Shown here piece after piece: positions 34,513-47,242 of a stretch of DNA of 64,000 nt. The stretch spans positions 12,653,118 to 12,717,117 of the forward strand of contig OZ234503.1 of NCBI GenBank assembly GCA_965153455.1, given 5' to 3'. The notes under the pieces are model-generated. The model made no database searches and was not told where the DNA came from. It saw nothing but the letters and a program-made list of their open reading frames with translations. Each line of letters opens with the position of its first letter. Within the stretch, counting starts at the first letter, position 1. Position numbers and translations under genes: made by a program. The stretch is from Sphagnum compactum. Taxonomy: Eukaryota; Bryophyta; Sphagnopsida; Sphagnales.

Positions 34513-37500
34513 CTGGGGTGCAGGAGCACACTAGTGGATCGAGGCTAATGCTAGACAGTCTCAAGCCAACTACCAGACAAAGATATGAAGTTTACGTAAT
34601 AACAGAGTTATATGTAAAGTCAGGTGATTAGGGGCGAAAACGGCCAGCTTGGACATAATAGGCCATCAAATGTGTAACTGGGAATGAAATTTTTTAACAA
34701 AAGGAAATAACTGGGACCCAAACTAGTTTCTCCACGAATTTTGGTGATACACTGAGTTTCATCATGTGTTTCCTTTTTCCTGAGCGCCTACACTGCTGCT
34801 ACTTATATTTTCAATGCTCCAACCTGTACAAGTACAATAATTACTCTTGAACCTTGTGCATTAAGTGCTGAGTTTCAGCATTTCATACCCATGCTTAATA
34901 GAATTTCCTTACTTTGCGGATACGACAGAAAGAGGGGGTAGGGGGTGAAAGCAGAGGAGATAGCAAGTGAAGCAAAGGGTGACTTTGCAGATAAGTCTAA
35001 TATAAGGTAATCCCTTTGCAAATTCAAGCTATTGATCCACTTCAGCCACACGAGTGTGATTTCTGCTTGCAGTGGTGCATCGCAGGAAGAACTCAAAAAA
35101 ACCCAACTTGTTATATGAGATATTTTAGGGTTTTTTAAAAAAAAATTACAAATGTTGCCACATGGGACTTTAAGAATCTAACTTTTTGTATATCCTTATC
35201 CCTTGTGTTAAGATTGTCAAAGTAGTAGAATCTGAACTGCAACTACCTTCAACAACAAGAACAACAGTATGATTATTGGCATCATCAACAAGAGCAGCAT
35301 GATGAAATGGATTCATGAGAACTTATAAGTGGGGACACATGCACCTGTGCTTGCAAGACATCCCCTGCATGCAATTAAGATGGAATCTTTAGCACAAGAT
35401 AAACATTGGGTAGTGTAAGCCAGGTGGAATTATTCAAAGTTCTCCATAGAACTTGGTGAGCTATCATTAGTGCAAAATTGGCTTTGCAGACAATCAATTA
35501 TCACTCCCTTCCATTTCCAAATCATTTTCATTCTAAAATTTTAATTATAATTTGATATTTATATGGTTCATTTTCCTTTGGACAGCCAGGATATATATAT
35601 ATATGGGTTTAGATTTAGGTCCAGGTTTAGGGTTTATATATATATGCAATTTTACATCCAAGTTTTTTGGCAAACCATCATAATTTGTGAGCATGGTTTT
35701 TTTTTCTCAATTTGGTGATATAGCCATATTTGCAATCATCCACAAGAGGAATTAGCCACATTTGGCTACAAGTCAATAGAGGTAAGTTTTAAAATATAAT
35801 AGTAAACCTGTTGTATTTTTTCGTGGCCTCCTGGAACCTATTGTCTAACTATGGCAATTTCAGGAAAGAATTCCTTGAAATCTGGTGACTTTGCCACATT
35901 TTTCTCACAAAAATCCTTTGTATGAGTGGCAATGGATTTTGTTGTTGTTGCCAAATGGTCAAAATTCATCCCCCAAAAAACCACTAAAATTTGTAAGATT
36001 TACAACACCATACCTATAGGTATTCATGTAAGAGTACCCAAGCAACATTTTATTAGTTGGGTTTTCTTTCAGGGGGTTAATGTGATGGTTAAGTTTTTTC
36101 TTAACATTTTCACATGCCCCATAACTTCATAAGCCTTCATGCAGTTTCTACATGATTGATAAAAGTGAATGTAGGACTCTAGTATTTATTATTTGGTAAT
36201 ATCGGGCTCCCTGATATGATTTGGCAACAAATTGTCGAATAATTAATTAAATTTTAAATCTTAACTTTACATTTGATTTTTTAATTCTGAAATATTTGAC
36301 TCGTAATGATTATAAAAAATAATAAACACATTTTCTTCAAGTTTATGGGACAGTCTAGTGTGTCTAGACTGTCTTGGTCTTAGGCTCTTCAAACCTTATA
36401 ATTGAAATCTTGCAGACTTTTAATTTTATGAGAATTTTGAAACAAATAATTGAAATAATTTTTTAATAATATTTCAAAAATTCAGCATAACAAAAATAAT
36501 AATTTAATTTATGCCAAAATTGTTCAGTTGCTACGGTATTGTTTTGTGCAGTTTCTCCAAGCTTTGAATTATGACCAAATTACTTGAGGGTATATATAAA
36601 CAAATATAGGGAAATGCATGGTGATTTCCTGGGTAATATGTTGTTATTTCGTTATAAAAAGAGATAAATTCAACTTTTTCCAACTGAAAATGAGTAATTA
36701 TTTTTCCATGAAAAGGGTTGTTGCTTCCTTGAGAAATGAATACTTTACAACTAAAATACTAGGGACAACATCGTTGGGCATTGTTGCCCCATGTTTTAAC
36801 CTTAGAAACTTAAGGGTTGACAATTAAACATAAAATAGTATGACCATGTCTTGCAAGCTCGGCGTGAGTCTAACCATTTGGGCTTATTGGTCATTTGATA
36901 TGTCAAGAGTTTTAGCTTAACTATTCAGTTAGGTCGTAGGTAGTTAGGCTAAGTTGGGTTAGTTAGGTTTGTTTGTTTGTTTTGAATTGGTTTGAGTGTG
37001 AACACAATTTCAGATATTTTGTTTTGGGATATTATTCTATGGAGTGTGATCTCAAATCACTTTTGGTGATTTGAGATTCCAAACATACTGTTTTTACAAG
37101 TTTTGTGTTATGCATAGATTTTTTGTTTTTGCAAGGTTTTTATGTTTTTGGTTTTTTCTTAATGTTTGGGCTTGGATTCCTATGTGTTTGCAAGTGAGTT
37201 TCATTTTGAATCACCAAAAGTGTGATCTAGTTTTGGTTAGTGCAAGAAAACTATATTTCATTTGTTTGTTTTAGCATTGATTGTGTAAGTGGTTTGCTTG
37301 GTTTTTGGTAGCATTGGGTGGTGTGTGTTCGCTTTGAAGGTTGTGGTTGTGTTTGCAACTCCTTGGAGGTTTGAACTCTAGAGGGGGCCTGGACCCCAAA
37401 GTTATTGTTTTTCATATATTTTTCCACTCCTCTATCTTCCTTCTCTTTTCTCTCTCTTTTTCTTTGCGGTTCGTGGTGTGCATGCACAGAAATGTTGCCG

Positions 37501-38860
37501 CAATGCAACATGGGCAGGGAGCTACAGGCTACAAGGTGTTTTGTGAGGAATGAGCTGTTGTAGCTCATTGAAACAAAAGAGGAAGAAAAAAAAAGGGAAG
37601 GGCGAGGGCAGCAAGTTGCTAAAACAAAAGGAAAAAAAAAAGAGGCTATCACCTAAGAGGTTTCAGCCAGATTGGCGAAAGGTCATTTTTCAGCCCTTTT
37701 TTTGGTCGTGTGGCGTGAGGGGTGCAAGGAGGTGTGAGGTGTGCAAGAGGGCACAAAACACAAAAACAACACACGGGTGACTTACCTATAAGTATTCATG
37801 ATACCCACATGTGATGGAGTGTTGTGCCATCAAGTCGCATCATTAACTTTTGAATTTTTGCATACCTATTGTCATAAGTTTCTAAGCGAAGTTTACAGGG
37901 GTGGAAGTGTGTTTGTGTTAAAAAATCCTCCTCCTTGTGTTGTGGGTTTTTGCACCTATTTCTTATGTCTGTGTTTGGGATTGTTATTTCTCTATCAAGG
38001 GGTAGGGAAATTTGTTAAGTTGTGCGCCTTCGGGCTACAACACAAGGTGAGCACAAGTTCATGTGATGATTTTTTGCAAATTTGTGCATATTGTTTAGTA
38101 AGAAATTTTGGTTAAAAGGTTACAAGCCCTCTCACGTGTGTTAATTGTAGCACGCAGTGAGCCCAGAGGTTGTAGTTGGTGTGGTTAATGATCGGGTATG
38201 GGACAAGGTTACCACCCAGCTTTGATAACTAAATATGTCCTACTTGACCCCTGATTTGTTCAAACATAGATATTAGGGTTTAGTGGCAGGTAGGTTGTAC
38301 TTGGTGTTTGTCTTTGTTGTTGGGTGAGACCGGGTCAATGACCAATGGACTTGTTGTGGTGATGAGAACATGATAATGACTGGTGAGATCACATTTGTTG
38401 TTTCTACGGTCATGAAGGCCCCCCCTATAGAACATTCTTATGGATGCAAGTGCCCCAACCATACATGTGCAATAACTCTGGTTACCATTTTGGTTTGGGA
38501 GGGTTAAGGAAAGTCGCAACAAGTCAACATCCTTATAGGATTAATTGAATTGATACAAGTGCATCAATCCTGGTCAAAGTGCGGTTTCAAGGTTACAAGT
38601 TCCAAGGTTACATGTTTAGGGTTTTCAAAGAGACTCGGATTAGCGTTAAGGTTTCATCACAAATAGGTGTTGAGATTTACAGGAGGTGTACACACGGATG
38701 CAAAGGTTGATCAATGTGACCAAAGGGTCACAAAGGCTCAAGTTATACAATTTTGGTATGGGATCCTAGAAAAGGATCGAAAATGATGAAAGTGAAACAT
38801 AATGCTCACCTAGTCGACCCAACCCATGTTGGCATTAGTTTTCCAAGTTTTTGAATACAT
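34513..38860. other. Long non-coding stretch
   Basis: It contains a TA/TTTAGGG-type mix at 35600-35645, copy d of the GGCTAAATCTTCC family at 35721-35770, and a perfect 12-bp inverted repeat with a 5-base loop at 37049-37077. Open frames such as 37251-37652, 37341-37553 and 37798-38115 have no recognisable motif. No gene is supported. Confidence 0.45.
35721..35770 (-). repeat. Copy d of the GGCTAAATCTTCC dispersed family
   Basis: It reads 'tagccatatttgcaatcatc' then 'cacaagaggaattagccaca' and 'tttggctaca', the reverse orientation of copies at 2.6 and 43.9 kb. Confidence 0.5.
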
Positions 38861-38899
38861 TGAGCTCAACATGGCCGAAGGAGAAAGTTGTCACCTTAG

Positions 38900-39770
38900 G
38901 GTTTGGTAGGGAAACCCCAAAACTTTCTCCAACCTAATTAATTCAACAGTCACCTGGTCAACCATCAAGGACTATACCACAAAAGGGCAAAGGGCCCAAA
39001 CAGGAACCCGGTGGGGGTTTTTCCTCCTACATTACTGAACCGGGGGAAAGGATAAGTGTTGAAGGTGTAGTGGGTCGCATCGGAGAAAGGATTGACCTAA
39101 TTTTCTTCAAGCAACCACCTCCAACCCCAATCCCAGCCAACCTTGTTCTCATTACAAGGCATATGGCCATGATGTTGACCATTGTTTCACATTTCACCCA
39201 AACCTACGACAAGGTCAATCCCAAGCGGGAAAGGTGGGAAAGTCCTAAAGTTCTGGCAAGGGCCAGAAGGTGAAAGGTGTGGCCAAAAAAGGGCCGGCCA
39301 CCAAGTTAACTCCAAACCAATCCAATGCCATGGAGGCACGATTTGCACATTTGGAGGCATTGGTGACAAATATGGCACTAATATGGTAGCACCATTGCCC
39401 CAAGAGATTCTTCTGCTCAAGGTTTTGACCTTGGATTTTTCTGTGAGACCGAATTCTTAGGGCCATTCAGTCCAAATGAGATCGAATCATGTATTTCTTA
39501 TGATCATGTTATAGGGGCAACTGGTGACGAAACCTTGCTTAGGGTTTTGACAGTTGCACCAATTACTAGGGCAAGTGCCCAAGTGCAAAAATCACAAGGT
39601 GCTGATGAGAGATGGGATCCTCAACGTGGGGAGGCCCAACACCATGTTCGTCTGGCATAATCTTTCGTGTTGATCAACCTAATTCATAATTCAATGAACG
39701 CCTCCAACCTTAGTAGAAGACCAGTTACGACCATTAGGTTGTATGGTTCTATTTCAAGAACTTAGGCACC
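38900..39770 (+). pseudogene. Retrotransposon gag remnant with zinc knuckle
   Basis: From 39144 one frame reads CSHYKAYGHDVDHC followed by FTFHP, a CCHC zinc knuckle of plant LTR-retrotransposon gag type in which the second Cys is Tyr. A basic Lys/Gly-rich tail and the phrase NAMEARFAHLEALV follow, then a stop near 39389. A shifted frame continues (FDLGFFCETEFLGPF, then ESCISYDHV) to about 39770. Stops and shifts show that it is dead. No reverse transcriptase or integrase is seen nearby, so only a fragment remains. Confidence 0.6.
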
Positions 39771-39934
39771 CAGTAATGTGTTAGGGGCGGCCAGGTTGAT
39801 GTGCTAGACACCATTGTTTTCCGCAACAACTTTGGTAATGATTGATTTTCGACTAGTTGTAGTATTTCGTTTGGTAGCCATATTATGTGATGGAGTGGAT
39901 ACTTCAAGGATGATGCCCACACTTGTCGATGGGG

Positions 39935-42900
39935 TTTTCAAAAAATTAAGGAAAACCGAATCCAACGATTTTTGAGAGGGCCTATACACGAAACCAACGG
40001 TTCTAGTAAAAACCTAAGAACTCGGCAACACTGGTTTGGACTACCTACACTCTGAGTTTTGTTCTCTAATTAGGCATGCACTACACTAGTGAGAGGCAAT
40101 ACTTTTTAATCTGGCGATTTATCACCAAAATTGAATTAACATGTTCTGCTTTTTCCTCTAATGTGTCTACATTTGGATCTACTTTACTTGGGCTTTGTGC
40201 TACTCCACACTACCAATGGTGATCAAATTAACATAAACTCAAACTATGTATAAATCAATTTTTAAAAATTGTTCTTTGAATCCTACAATATGATCAAAAC
40301 CAAATTCAATGATCATATACATTTTTCATAAAATCCTTTCCACTTCCATTAATACAGATTTCAAACTTCAATTTACTAAAATTTGTGAGGTGGATGTTTG
40401 GCTTATATTTCTAAAATCTTAAAATTAATTAGCACCCACAAAATAATGTGCAAAAATTTGTAATTTCAGAAATCACATGTCATGAAAATGTGTGTTTACC
40501 CATTGTGATGTCATGAATAAGTTTTTATTACATTCAATGAATTTAATTTTTTTTTCTAATAATGGTCCATGACAATTTTTTATTTACAATGTTTACTAAT
40601 TGTGATTTTATATTGTCATGAGAAATTTGCAAGTGTTTTTAATCATGTCGTCACAATTTTTGTGTTTTGTTTTTTACTCATAAATTTTTGACAATTTGTG
40701 AAGTTATACAATCAATTTTATTAGGACAATATATGAACAAATTGTGTGTCATTTAATATTTTGCACCCACAATTTGTGCTATTTGATCATCTTGTAAAAT
40801 AATTGCATTTTTCTATCATTTAATATTCATTTTTGCAAGACAATTTTGTGTTTATTCAATGTGATGTAGCCTAAATTAATTTCAAACATGTGTTGGGAAA
40901 ACAAATACATTAAATTTTCACATGTGACAATTGAAAGCTGATGATATGAAAAGGTTCCAATGTGAATTGTATCTTCAAATTGTTATCCAAAATTTGGGCA
41001 TTTCATCCAATCAAAGTTTTTATAAAACATTGCTACATTGTATACAACTTTTTAGAAAACCCAATTGTGAAAAATAATATGAAAAGATACAACATAAAAA
41101 AAGATTATAATCACAAAATACTAAGATAAACCTCTTGAAGGCTCTCTAAGACATGACTTTTCAAAAAAATCAATTCTGAAACAATCATTAAAAATTTGTA
41201 ATCAATTTCTAGAGGTGAAAATGATTCTAAACTCAATATATCTCGTTTTGTAGGTCTAAAAATTGTGAAACAACAAACATCCAAATTGCCTTGGTAAGGG
41301 CTTTCCAATGGTACCAAAAGCATAGCAAGGCGCTTGACATTGTGGGTGTGATTACAAAACAAAACAAACAACTACATAACACCTATTTAGTTATTTGACA
41401 AAGTGTCATTACCTGTTGGAAAATTGTTCAATTTAGCTAAAATAGGGTGTAAATGCCAAAATGCACGAACAAGGTTTTACAAAGGAAAGAAAATCATGAT
41501 GAAACTAATCTCAACATTGATTTTGGTGGTGAAATTAGTTTCACCTCAAGTATCTTATAAAGCAAGGTTTGTATTGGAGTGGGCATTTTAATGTGTTTTT
41601 TTTGGAGAGAGGTTGAAGAACCATATGGAAAGTTGGGAAAATGAACAAGAAGGGAGCAATTTTGAAAAGAGGGAACAACTTTGAAATCTCATGGGCAAAT
41701 ATTCCTTGTGTGGGAACATCTTTAAAAGAGAGCTATGGAAAACAAATCTTTTGTGGGAATTTTTTTGCAAGAACTAATCTTTCAAAAGACTTAGGAAAGG
41801 TTTCAACAAGGTTCATTTGAGCATTTCATAAAGCAAGAACATGAGAATGCTTGAGCATTTTGTCAAGCATGAGCGATGGAATAGCTTCTAAAGGAACATT
41901 TTGTCAAAAGTGTGCGTGTGTTGTTGTTTTTTTTAAAAAAATAATTGTGGAGAGAAGCAAGAGAACAATGGAAAGAATTTGCGATTTGTTTGTTGTTTTT
42001 CTTGTTTTTAGAACATTGTGATGAAGGTGAGAATATGATAATGATGGAGAATAGCCCTAGAATTTTTTATTTTCATGTAATGGTGAGAAGCAAAAAAATG
42101 ATGGAAAGCGAATTTTTATTTCTTCATGAGCAATGAAAAATTGTATTCTAACATGGGTCGAAGTCATTTTACTTTTTTTGGTTTGTCAAAGATGACAACA
42201 AGACAAGCATGAAGCAAAAAATATGTATATAAACACCCACCCAAAAAAGCATGATTTTGCAACTATTAAATTATCAATATTAAATTATCAACAATGTTCA
42301 TTAACTAGAGTTAATGAATTCAACGGAAAACAATGACAACTAATCATTGCCTTTTTTATGAAGGTGATGTTTTGGTATTTCATGATTTTGATTTACAGAA
42401 GGTTATGACTACATTGCTATTTTCAATGAATTTTTGGTTTGTCATACATGTAATATAATTTAAATAGAAAATGGAAGCCAAAGGTTAATAAATCATTTTA
42501 TTTTATTTTTTGTTTAATTAGGTGAAAATATCCATCAAATCTAGTAATAGAAATATATATGTAAAATGATGAAAACACATTAAGGTGTCTAATTTAGAGA
42601 GTTCATATATAGGGTATTTAAAAATTATATTAAATATGAACATTTATATGTAATTAAAATTAAATGTTTTTCAATTTCCAATTTCAAGTCATGATGCTAA
42701 ATCCATTTCAATTTTTCATTGAAAATAATTCAAGAAATAATCATTTTTTATCCTTAAAAAAATTTCAAATAATTGCAATATGTGGGATCTTGAACTTTTT
42801 GTAACACAATAAATCAAATTCATATTTCATTTATTCAATGCATTTTTTGTCTTTAAAGCATTAATCATGCAATATCCCAAACTTTCAAATACATAAGACT

Positions 42901-43257
42901 AATACATTGCAAAATAAAAATCTATATTCATGAGTTTTATAAGATGTTATAAAAATTGTGATCAAAAGTTCATTGCTCCTTGAATATTTAAGATTTTGAT
43001 GTGTTTTTTTAAATATTTGAAATGTTAGTTCTATTAGCATTACATATATGAATCCTTGGTTAATATTTAAAACAAAATATTAACATTCTATATTAAAGTA
43101 TAAAAAATTGGAAGAAAAACTACAAGTGTGACATAAAAAAAGGCATACATAATATGTTTTCACCCAAAGTAACTCCTGAAGGATTGGAGAATTCTAGAAC
43201 TAACTTAACTCAAAGTGAGAGTTGAGGGTAGTTATTTTAAGGACTACTCATTATGAG
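39935..43257 (-). repeat. Right arm of the large inverted repeat
   Basis: It is the reverse-complement copy of 19428-26013 without the 2.8-kb and about 600-base extra segments of that arm. It starts right after the gag remnant. Beyond 43257 the homology stops sharply at 'ttatgag'. The short frame at 41945-42136 is shared in diverged form with the left arm, but the surrounding frames are broken in both copies. Confidence 0.85.
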
Positions 43258-43352
43258 GGGAGTTACCTTGTGTAAAGCCCAAGTACCAATTGACATCGTT
43301 ATACCTGGGTATCAAGTGTTGGCCTTTTTAACCCTATTATATACTAAACCCT
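43258..43352 (-). repeat. Fragment related to the flank of repeat copy B
   Basis: 'gggagttaccttgtgtaaagcccaagtac' matches, in reverse, about 48889-48930 next to copy B. A telomere-like ACTAAACCCTAAA word ends the stretch. The right arm appears to be inserted into, or joined with, an older member of that family. Confidence 0.4.
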
Positions 43353-43446
43353 AAATGGCCAAGCTGAAAGTCGCACAATTGACTCATGCAATAGAGGTGA
43401 AAGCATAATAAAGAAGTTGCCCTTCCATGAAAAGTAAATGAAAATG

Positions 43447-43510
43447 GAGAGATTTGCATCCATCAATAATATAGTTGTGAGAGATTTGCATCCATTGATA
43501 ATATAGTTGT
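43447..43510. repeat. 32-bp tandem duplication
   Basis: GAGAGATTTGCATCCAT starts at 43447 and 43479, and both copies run to 'aatatagttgtg'. Confidence 0.8.
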
Positions 43511-43882
43511 GTGTGATATTTATTATCTTCGCGATAAAAGTTGCACAATAACACAATGTTCACAATAGAAACCCTTGAACCTTGAGTATGAATGGAAGAA
43601 AAATTCTTATTGTTGTGATGCTTAACTACGTCATGGTTTTGCCAAGCAAAAACATGTTAAACTCCACAACACATCTATGCTAATTCACATTGTAACAAGA
43701 TGGGACAAAAAAAATAAAGATTCAAATTTGACCTTTTTTTTATTGGTGATATTTTGACAGAAAGCGAAATTAAAATTGAAAAATAAAAATAAAAAATCAA
43801 TTGATTTTGGAAGTTTCAACTTTCAGAAGTGAGAAAACATAATATTTAGAATTTTCAGATTTTTTGTTCTCAGTTCTTAGAG

Positions 43883-43987
43883 TGTAGCCAAAATATAGAA
43901 GGACAATTCAAGATTTGGCTAAATCTTCCTAGTGATTATCACCACTTTTTCCACATCTTCCTATGGATGATAGCCACTTCGGCTACT
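43883..43987 (+). repeat. Copy e of the GGCTAAATCTTCC dispersed family
   Basis: The most complete copy: 'gtagccaaaatatagaagga', then 'gatttggctaaatcttcct', then 'catcttcctatggatgatag' and a 'cacttcggctac' end. Motifs GTAGCC and GGCTAC at the two sides form short inverted ends. Confidence 0.6.
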
Positions 43988-44436
43988 AATAAAAATTTCT
44001 TTAAAAAACTTGAAGAGAGATGTATCAATTTTAATGTTTTTTTAAAATTGGGTCAATGCCTTGAATTGTATCCATGTTAATATTGACATAAGATGTTAAC
44101 AATATCAGCATTGTCCATAATTGTCTTATTAAAGTGCATATTAATGTTGGAATGACCTCCACTATTGCCATGTGATAGAAACATGCAAGTTTTCTTTTCA
44201 CTCGAAGGAGACATATCAATCCATTCTCATCTAGTTCAAATAACTAAGGGAATTACAATTCCATTGCCTTACATGCCAACCATCCAACATCACCCCATCA
44301 ATGTTAATTAGAAAATAATGGTATATAGTGTTTTAAAAAAGCTTAGGTCAAAATACTTCATGATGAATGAAACCCATTTTTTCCATGGGTGCCATGTAAT
44401 GGTTTTTGGTGGGGGGTGAATTTTGGCACGGTGGTG

Positions 44437-44440
<4 letters not shown>

Positions 44441-44468
<28 letters not shown>
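44441..44468. repeat. (TA)n microsatellite
   Basis: About fourteen uninterrupted AT units. Confidence 0.95.
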
Positions 44469-44471
<3 letters not shown>

Positions 44472-44630
44472 ATGCAAATTGTGCAAAGGCTTGTTTTAAA
44501 AGAAAATTGCAAAAGTCACCATATTTTTAGTGAAAAAATCACATGTCATCATATTTAAACAATGAGTTCCTATTGGTCGCCAAAACTAGGCAAGATTCTT
44601 AGAAAATTTTAATTTAGGGTTGAACATCAA

Positions 44631-44675
44631 GCCAAATTTGGCTCATTCCTCTTGTGAATGATTGATAGTCCACCT
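44631..44675 (+). repeat. Copy f of the GGCTAAATCTTCC dispersed family
   Basis: 'gccaaatttggctcattcct' followed by 'cttgtgaatgattgatag'; a short diverged copy. Confidence 0.4.
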
Positions 44676-45689
44676 TCTTGATTAAAATTGAAAAAAAAAT
44701 AAAATTAAAAACCCATGTAGAGGTAACAAGCTATGTCCATAACATTGAGAGCCAACTCAGTTATTCGAAATAATAATTATGTGATGCTTGGAGGAAATGG
44801 GTATTCTCAACTCAGATGTTAACAAAATAAACAAGTGAAAAACCTTGATACTTGATGTGCAAAATTCCCAAGAAATCAATTACCCCTTTATCAACTTTCA
44901 GTGGTGATCTTGGAAGGGAATTTTCTAATTCTCAAGGAATTCTTGCCAGATCACATACATGAGCAAAACACACAAGAATATGCAGATTTACTCATTTTCC
45001 AGGAATTTGTTATACAATTGTGCAAGAGCAAAACTCACAAGAATATGCAAGAGGGACATGGGACATGAGAAAAGAAATTGAGATTATGGGCAAAATGACC
45101 CGCCATCAATCATATGAGGTTTCTGAGATTGTGAGCTTTCTGAACGTTTAACTGGTTTTCGTGCCCAATTTTTGACCCAATGTCTTGAAGATGCCTTGCA
45201 TCTGTACTCAGCATCCGCATGCATAAGTGTAGGGTAAGGCCCCAAAGTGGGGTGCTATCCTTGAAATAATGGACCTAGTATGAGGCAGTAGCCAAGTCCA
45301 GCCTTCTATTTCAGGAATGTCCTGGGTAACCCAAGGGCCTTTACCCATTGCAAAGCAAGAGCTGAACAATATCATAAGCTTAAACATATGAAGATCACAA
45401 GTTGGCTTCAGAATGAGGCCTCCTCAAACAATGTCTCATTGATCAGGGCACATTAACACATCACCCTCTTGACAACAGAAGCTAATTTGTCTGCAGTGGT
45501 TTTGTAGCAAAAGAAATTCACACAGACAGAGATTGTCACAATCGCATGCACCCAATTCAGCTGACAACACAAATTGAAAGGATTACAGAGGTGGGGAGGG
45601 AAACCAGGTCCAAAATCTTGAACCACTGTTGAATGAATTGTGGAGCAAAAATTATTTCCCCTTCACTGAGGGTTTACATGTATGTCCTC

Positions 45690-45990
45690 TCTGAAACACA
45701 AGCAAAATGCTGCCAAACCTCCAAAAGAATTTGCACACTAGTGCCTTCACCATAGGGAAAATCAGTTGGTTGCAAATGCTACCAAAGCTCAGGGTAAATT
45801 GCACATAATTTGCACAATCAAAATAGGGAGAATCAGTTGATTGCAAAATGCTACCAAAAGCTCCCCAAAAAAATTGCACATTCGTGCAATCAAAATAGGG
45901 GGGAATCAGTTGATTGCAATTGCTGCCAAAGCTTGCCAAAAAATTTACAGATTTGAGCAGTCGGAATAGGGATGAAAATCAGTTGATTGC
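45690..45990. repeat. 71-73 bp tandem repeat, 4 copies, behind the SAUR gene
   Basis: AATCAGTTG starts at 45760, 45831, 45904 and 45977, each preceded by an 'aatttgcaca'- or 'caaaataggg'-like segment. On the minus strand the units read as repeats of FGS..NQLI; as the lengths are not all multiples of three, translation is unlikely. The array is 480-780 bases past the SAUR stop. Confidence 0.85.
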
Positions 45991-46465
45991 AAAGGGTTTA
46001 GGGTTCTGAGAATTTTGCACATTTGAAGAGAGGAGCTCATCATAGGCCCATCCTCTTCAAACCCTAACCCCAAACACTGCAGTGAAGAAACCCTAGGGAA
46101 CTTTGTTGCAAGCACCTGTAAGAAGAAGAAGAACTACTCCTCCTCCTCTTGCACTGAATTCGGTGAAGGTTTTTGATGGACAGCCATGAAGACAAAATTT
46201 GGCTGACTGACTTTGAAATGCAGCCAAGCTCTGACAAGCTCCAGGAATCTGATTCTTCAGCAACGTGGAATCAAAAGCTCGCAAGAAGAAGAGGAAGATC
46301 GAAGAAAGTATTTTACACAAGGTTGCTGCTGTAAACCCTAGACTGCAATTGTTGAACTCTGAGCGTCCGAAACCGACGCACATTGTTGTTGTCTATGAAA
46401 GTAACCAACACTCCGAGAGACTTTGTGAATTTGTAGAAGGAGCCAAATTGTAGCTGATTTTTTTC
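45991..46465 (-). other. 3' flank of the SAUR gene
   Basis: Gene-like composition without an open frame that I recognise. A telomere-like 'aaaccctaaccc' word lies near 46055. Part is probably the 3' untranslated region; no clear AATAAA is seen close to the stop. Confidence 0.35.
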
Positions 46466-46864
46466 TTACGACCACCAGGGCTCCATTCTCAAGCTGGAAT
46501 GTGCAGGAGATCCCTCCAGCCACCACATGAAATGCTCGAACACGTCTGGACAACAAGCGAGACGAAGGCCGCCCTGGAATTCAAACCCAAACTCTTCCTC
46601 GGATTTGGCAAGCAGAGCACGGAAGACGTGGTTCTTCAAGTAGTCGGTTTCGATCACGAATCTGCGTCTCTCTTCTCCCACGTAAATCGCCAAGCATCCC
46701 GCTGGCACATCATCCAGCGCCTCCTCCTCCTCCTCGTTGGGATTCATGTGTCCTCCTCGCCAAGTGCCGTTGTTGTTGCGTGTGGACGATAGCAAGGTGT
46801 CTGTTAGGGTTCCGACTTTCATGCACTTCTTTGCGAGCTTGGTGAGCTTCTTGGAGACGGCCAT
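46466..46864 (-). CDS. SAUR family auxin-responsive protein, single exon
   Basis: Small protein of 132 residues, intronless as usual for SAURs. The start is the ATG at 46864 (MAVSKKLTKL); upstream in-frame codons have no ATG. The N-terminal 20 residues are basic (KKLTKLAKKCMK), then comes a poly-Glu stretch (44-48). Residues about 52-117 are the SAUR domain: DVPAGCLAIYVGEERRRFVI, YLKNHVFRALL, EEEFGF and DVFEHFMWWLE. The tail is Ser/Trp-containing. In the family, many SAURs bind PP2C.D phosphatases and so keep plasma-membrane proton pumps active during auxin-driven cell expansion. The specific role here is inferred. Length is normal and nothing is broken. Confidence 0.95.
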   Translation of the reverse strand: MAVSKKLTKLAKKCMKVGTLTDTLLSSTRNNNGTWRGGHMNPNEEEEEALDDVPAGCLAIYVGEERRRFVIETDYLKNHVFRALLAKSEEEFGFEFQGGLRLACCPDVFEHFMWWLEGSPAHSSLRMEPWWS

Positions 46865-47040
46865 ATTAACCACGACGATCGAGACCAAAAACAACCCTCG
46901 CGCTTGATGAAGGAAAAAGCACGATCAATTCAAGCTCGAATATTCACGATACGAACACTCAAACTAAAACAGATAGATCTTCTTGAAGATCATGAGGAAG
47001 CAAAACCCAAACGGCAGCAGTTTCTCGAACTCCAATTCCC

Positions 47041-47058
47041 GGGGGGGGGGGAAGTAAA

Positions 47059-47090
<32 letters not shown>
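47041..47090. repeat. G-run and (AC)n microsatellite in the SAUR leader
   Basis: Eleven G at 47041-47051, then about fourteen AC units at 47062-47090. Transcribed from the minus strand this is a GT-repeat followed by a C-run, in the probable 5' leader. Confidence 0.9.
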
Positions 47091-47093
<3 letters not shown>

Positions 47094-47242
47094 CTCAACA
47101 CCGATACATGACCATTTGGAGAAATAAGAGAACCCAAAGAGAGCTCCTGCAAAACATCCCACAACACAAGAAAGAAACCCCAATGATGTCAGACTGCAAT
47201 CAAAGCCAAAGCCAATTCCCGAATTAACAATTTTTCCAGAAA

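Larger units (their letters stand above)
43511..45689. other. Non-coding stretch
   Basis: It contains copies e and f of the GGCTAAATCTTCC family and a (TA)n run at 44441-44468. The part from 45170 to 45480 has gene-like base composition but no frame I can name. No gene is seen. Confidence 0.45.

Noticed and set aside
34875-35096. 73-codon minus-strand frame
   Set aside because: It begins with TTG, has no domain and no splice support.
26178-43352. Telomere-like TAAACCC blocks as a former chromosome end
   Set aside because: Each block is only two to four units long and scattered; they are more likely carried by repeats than a fusion point.
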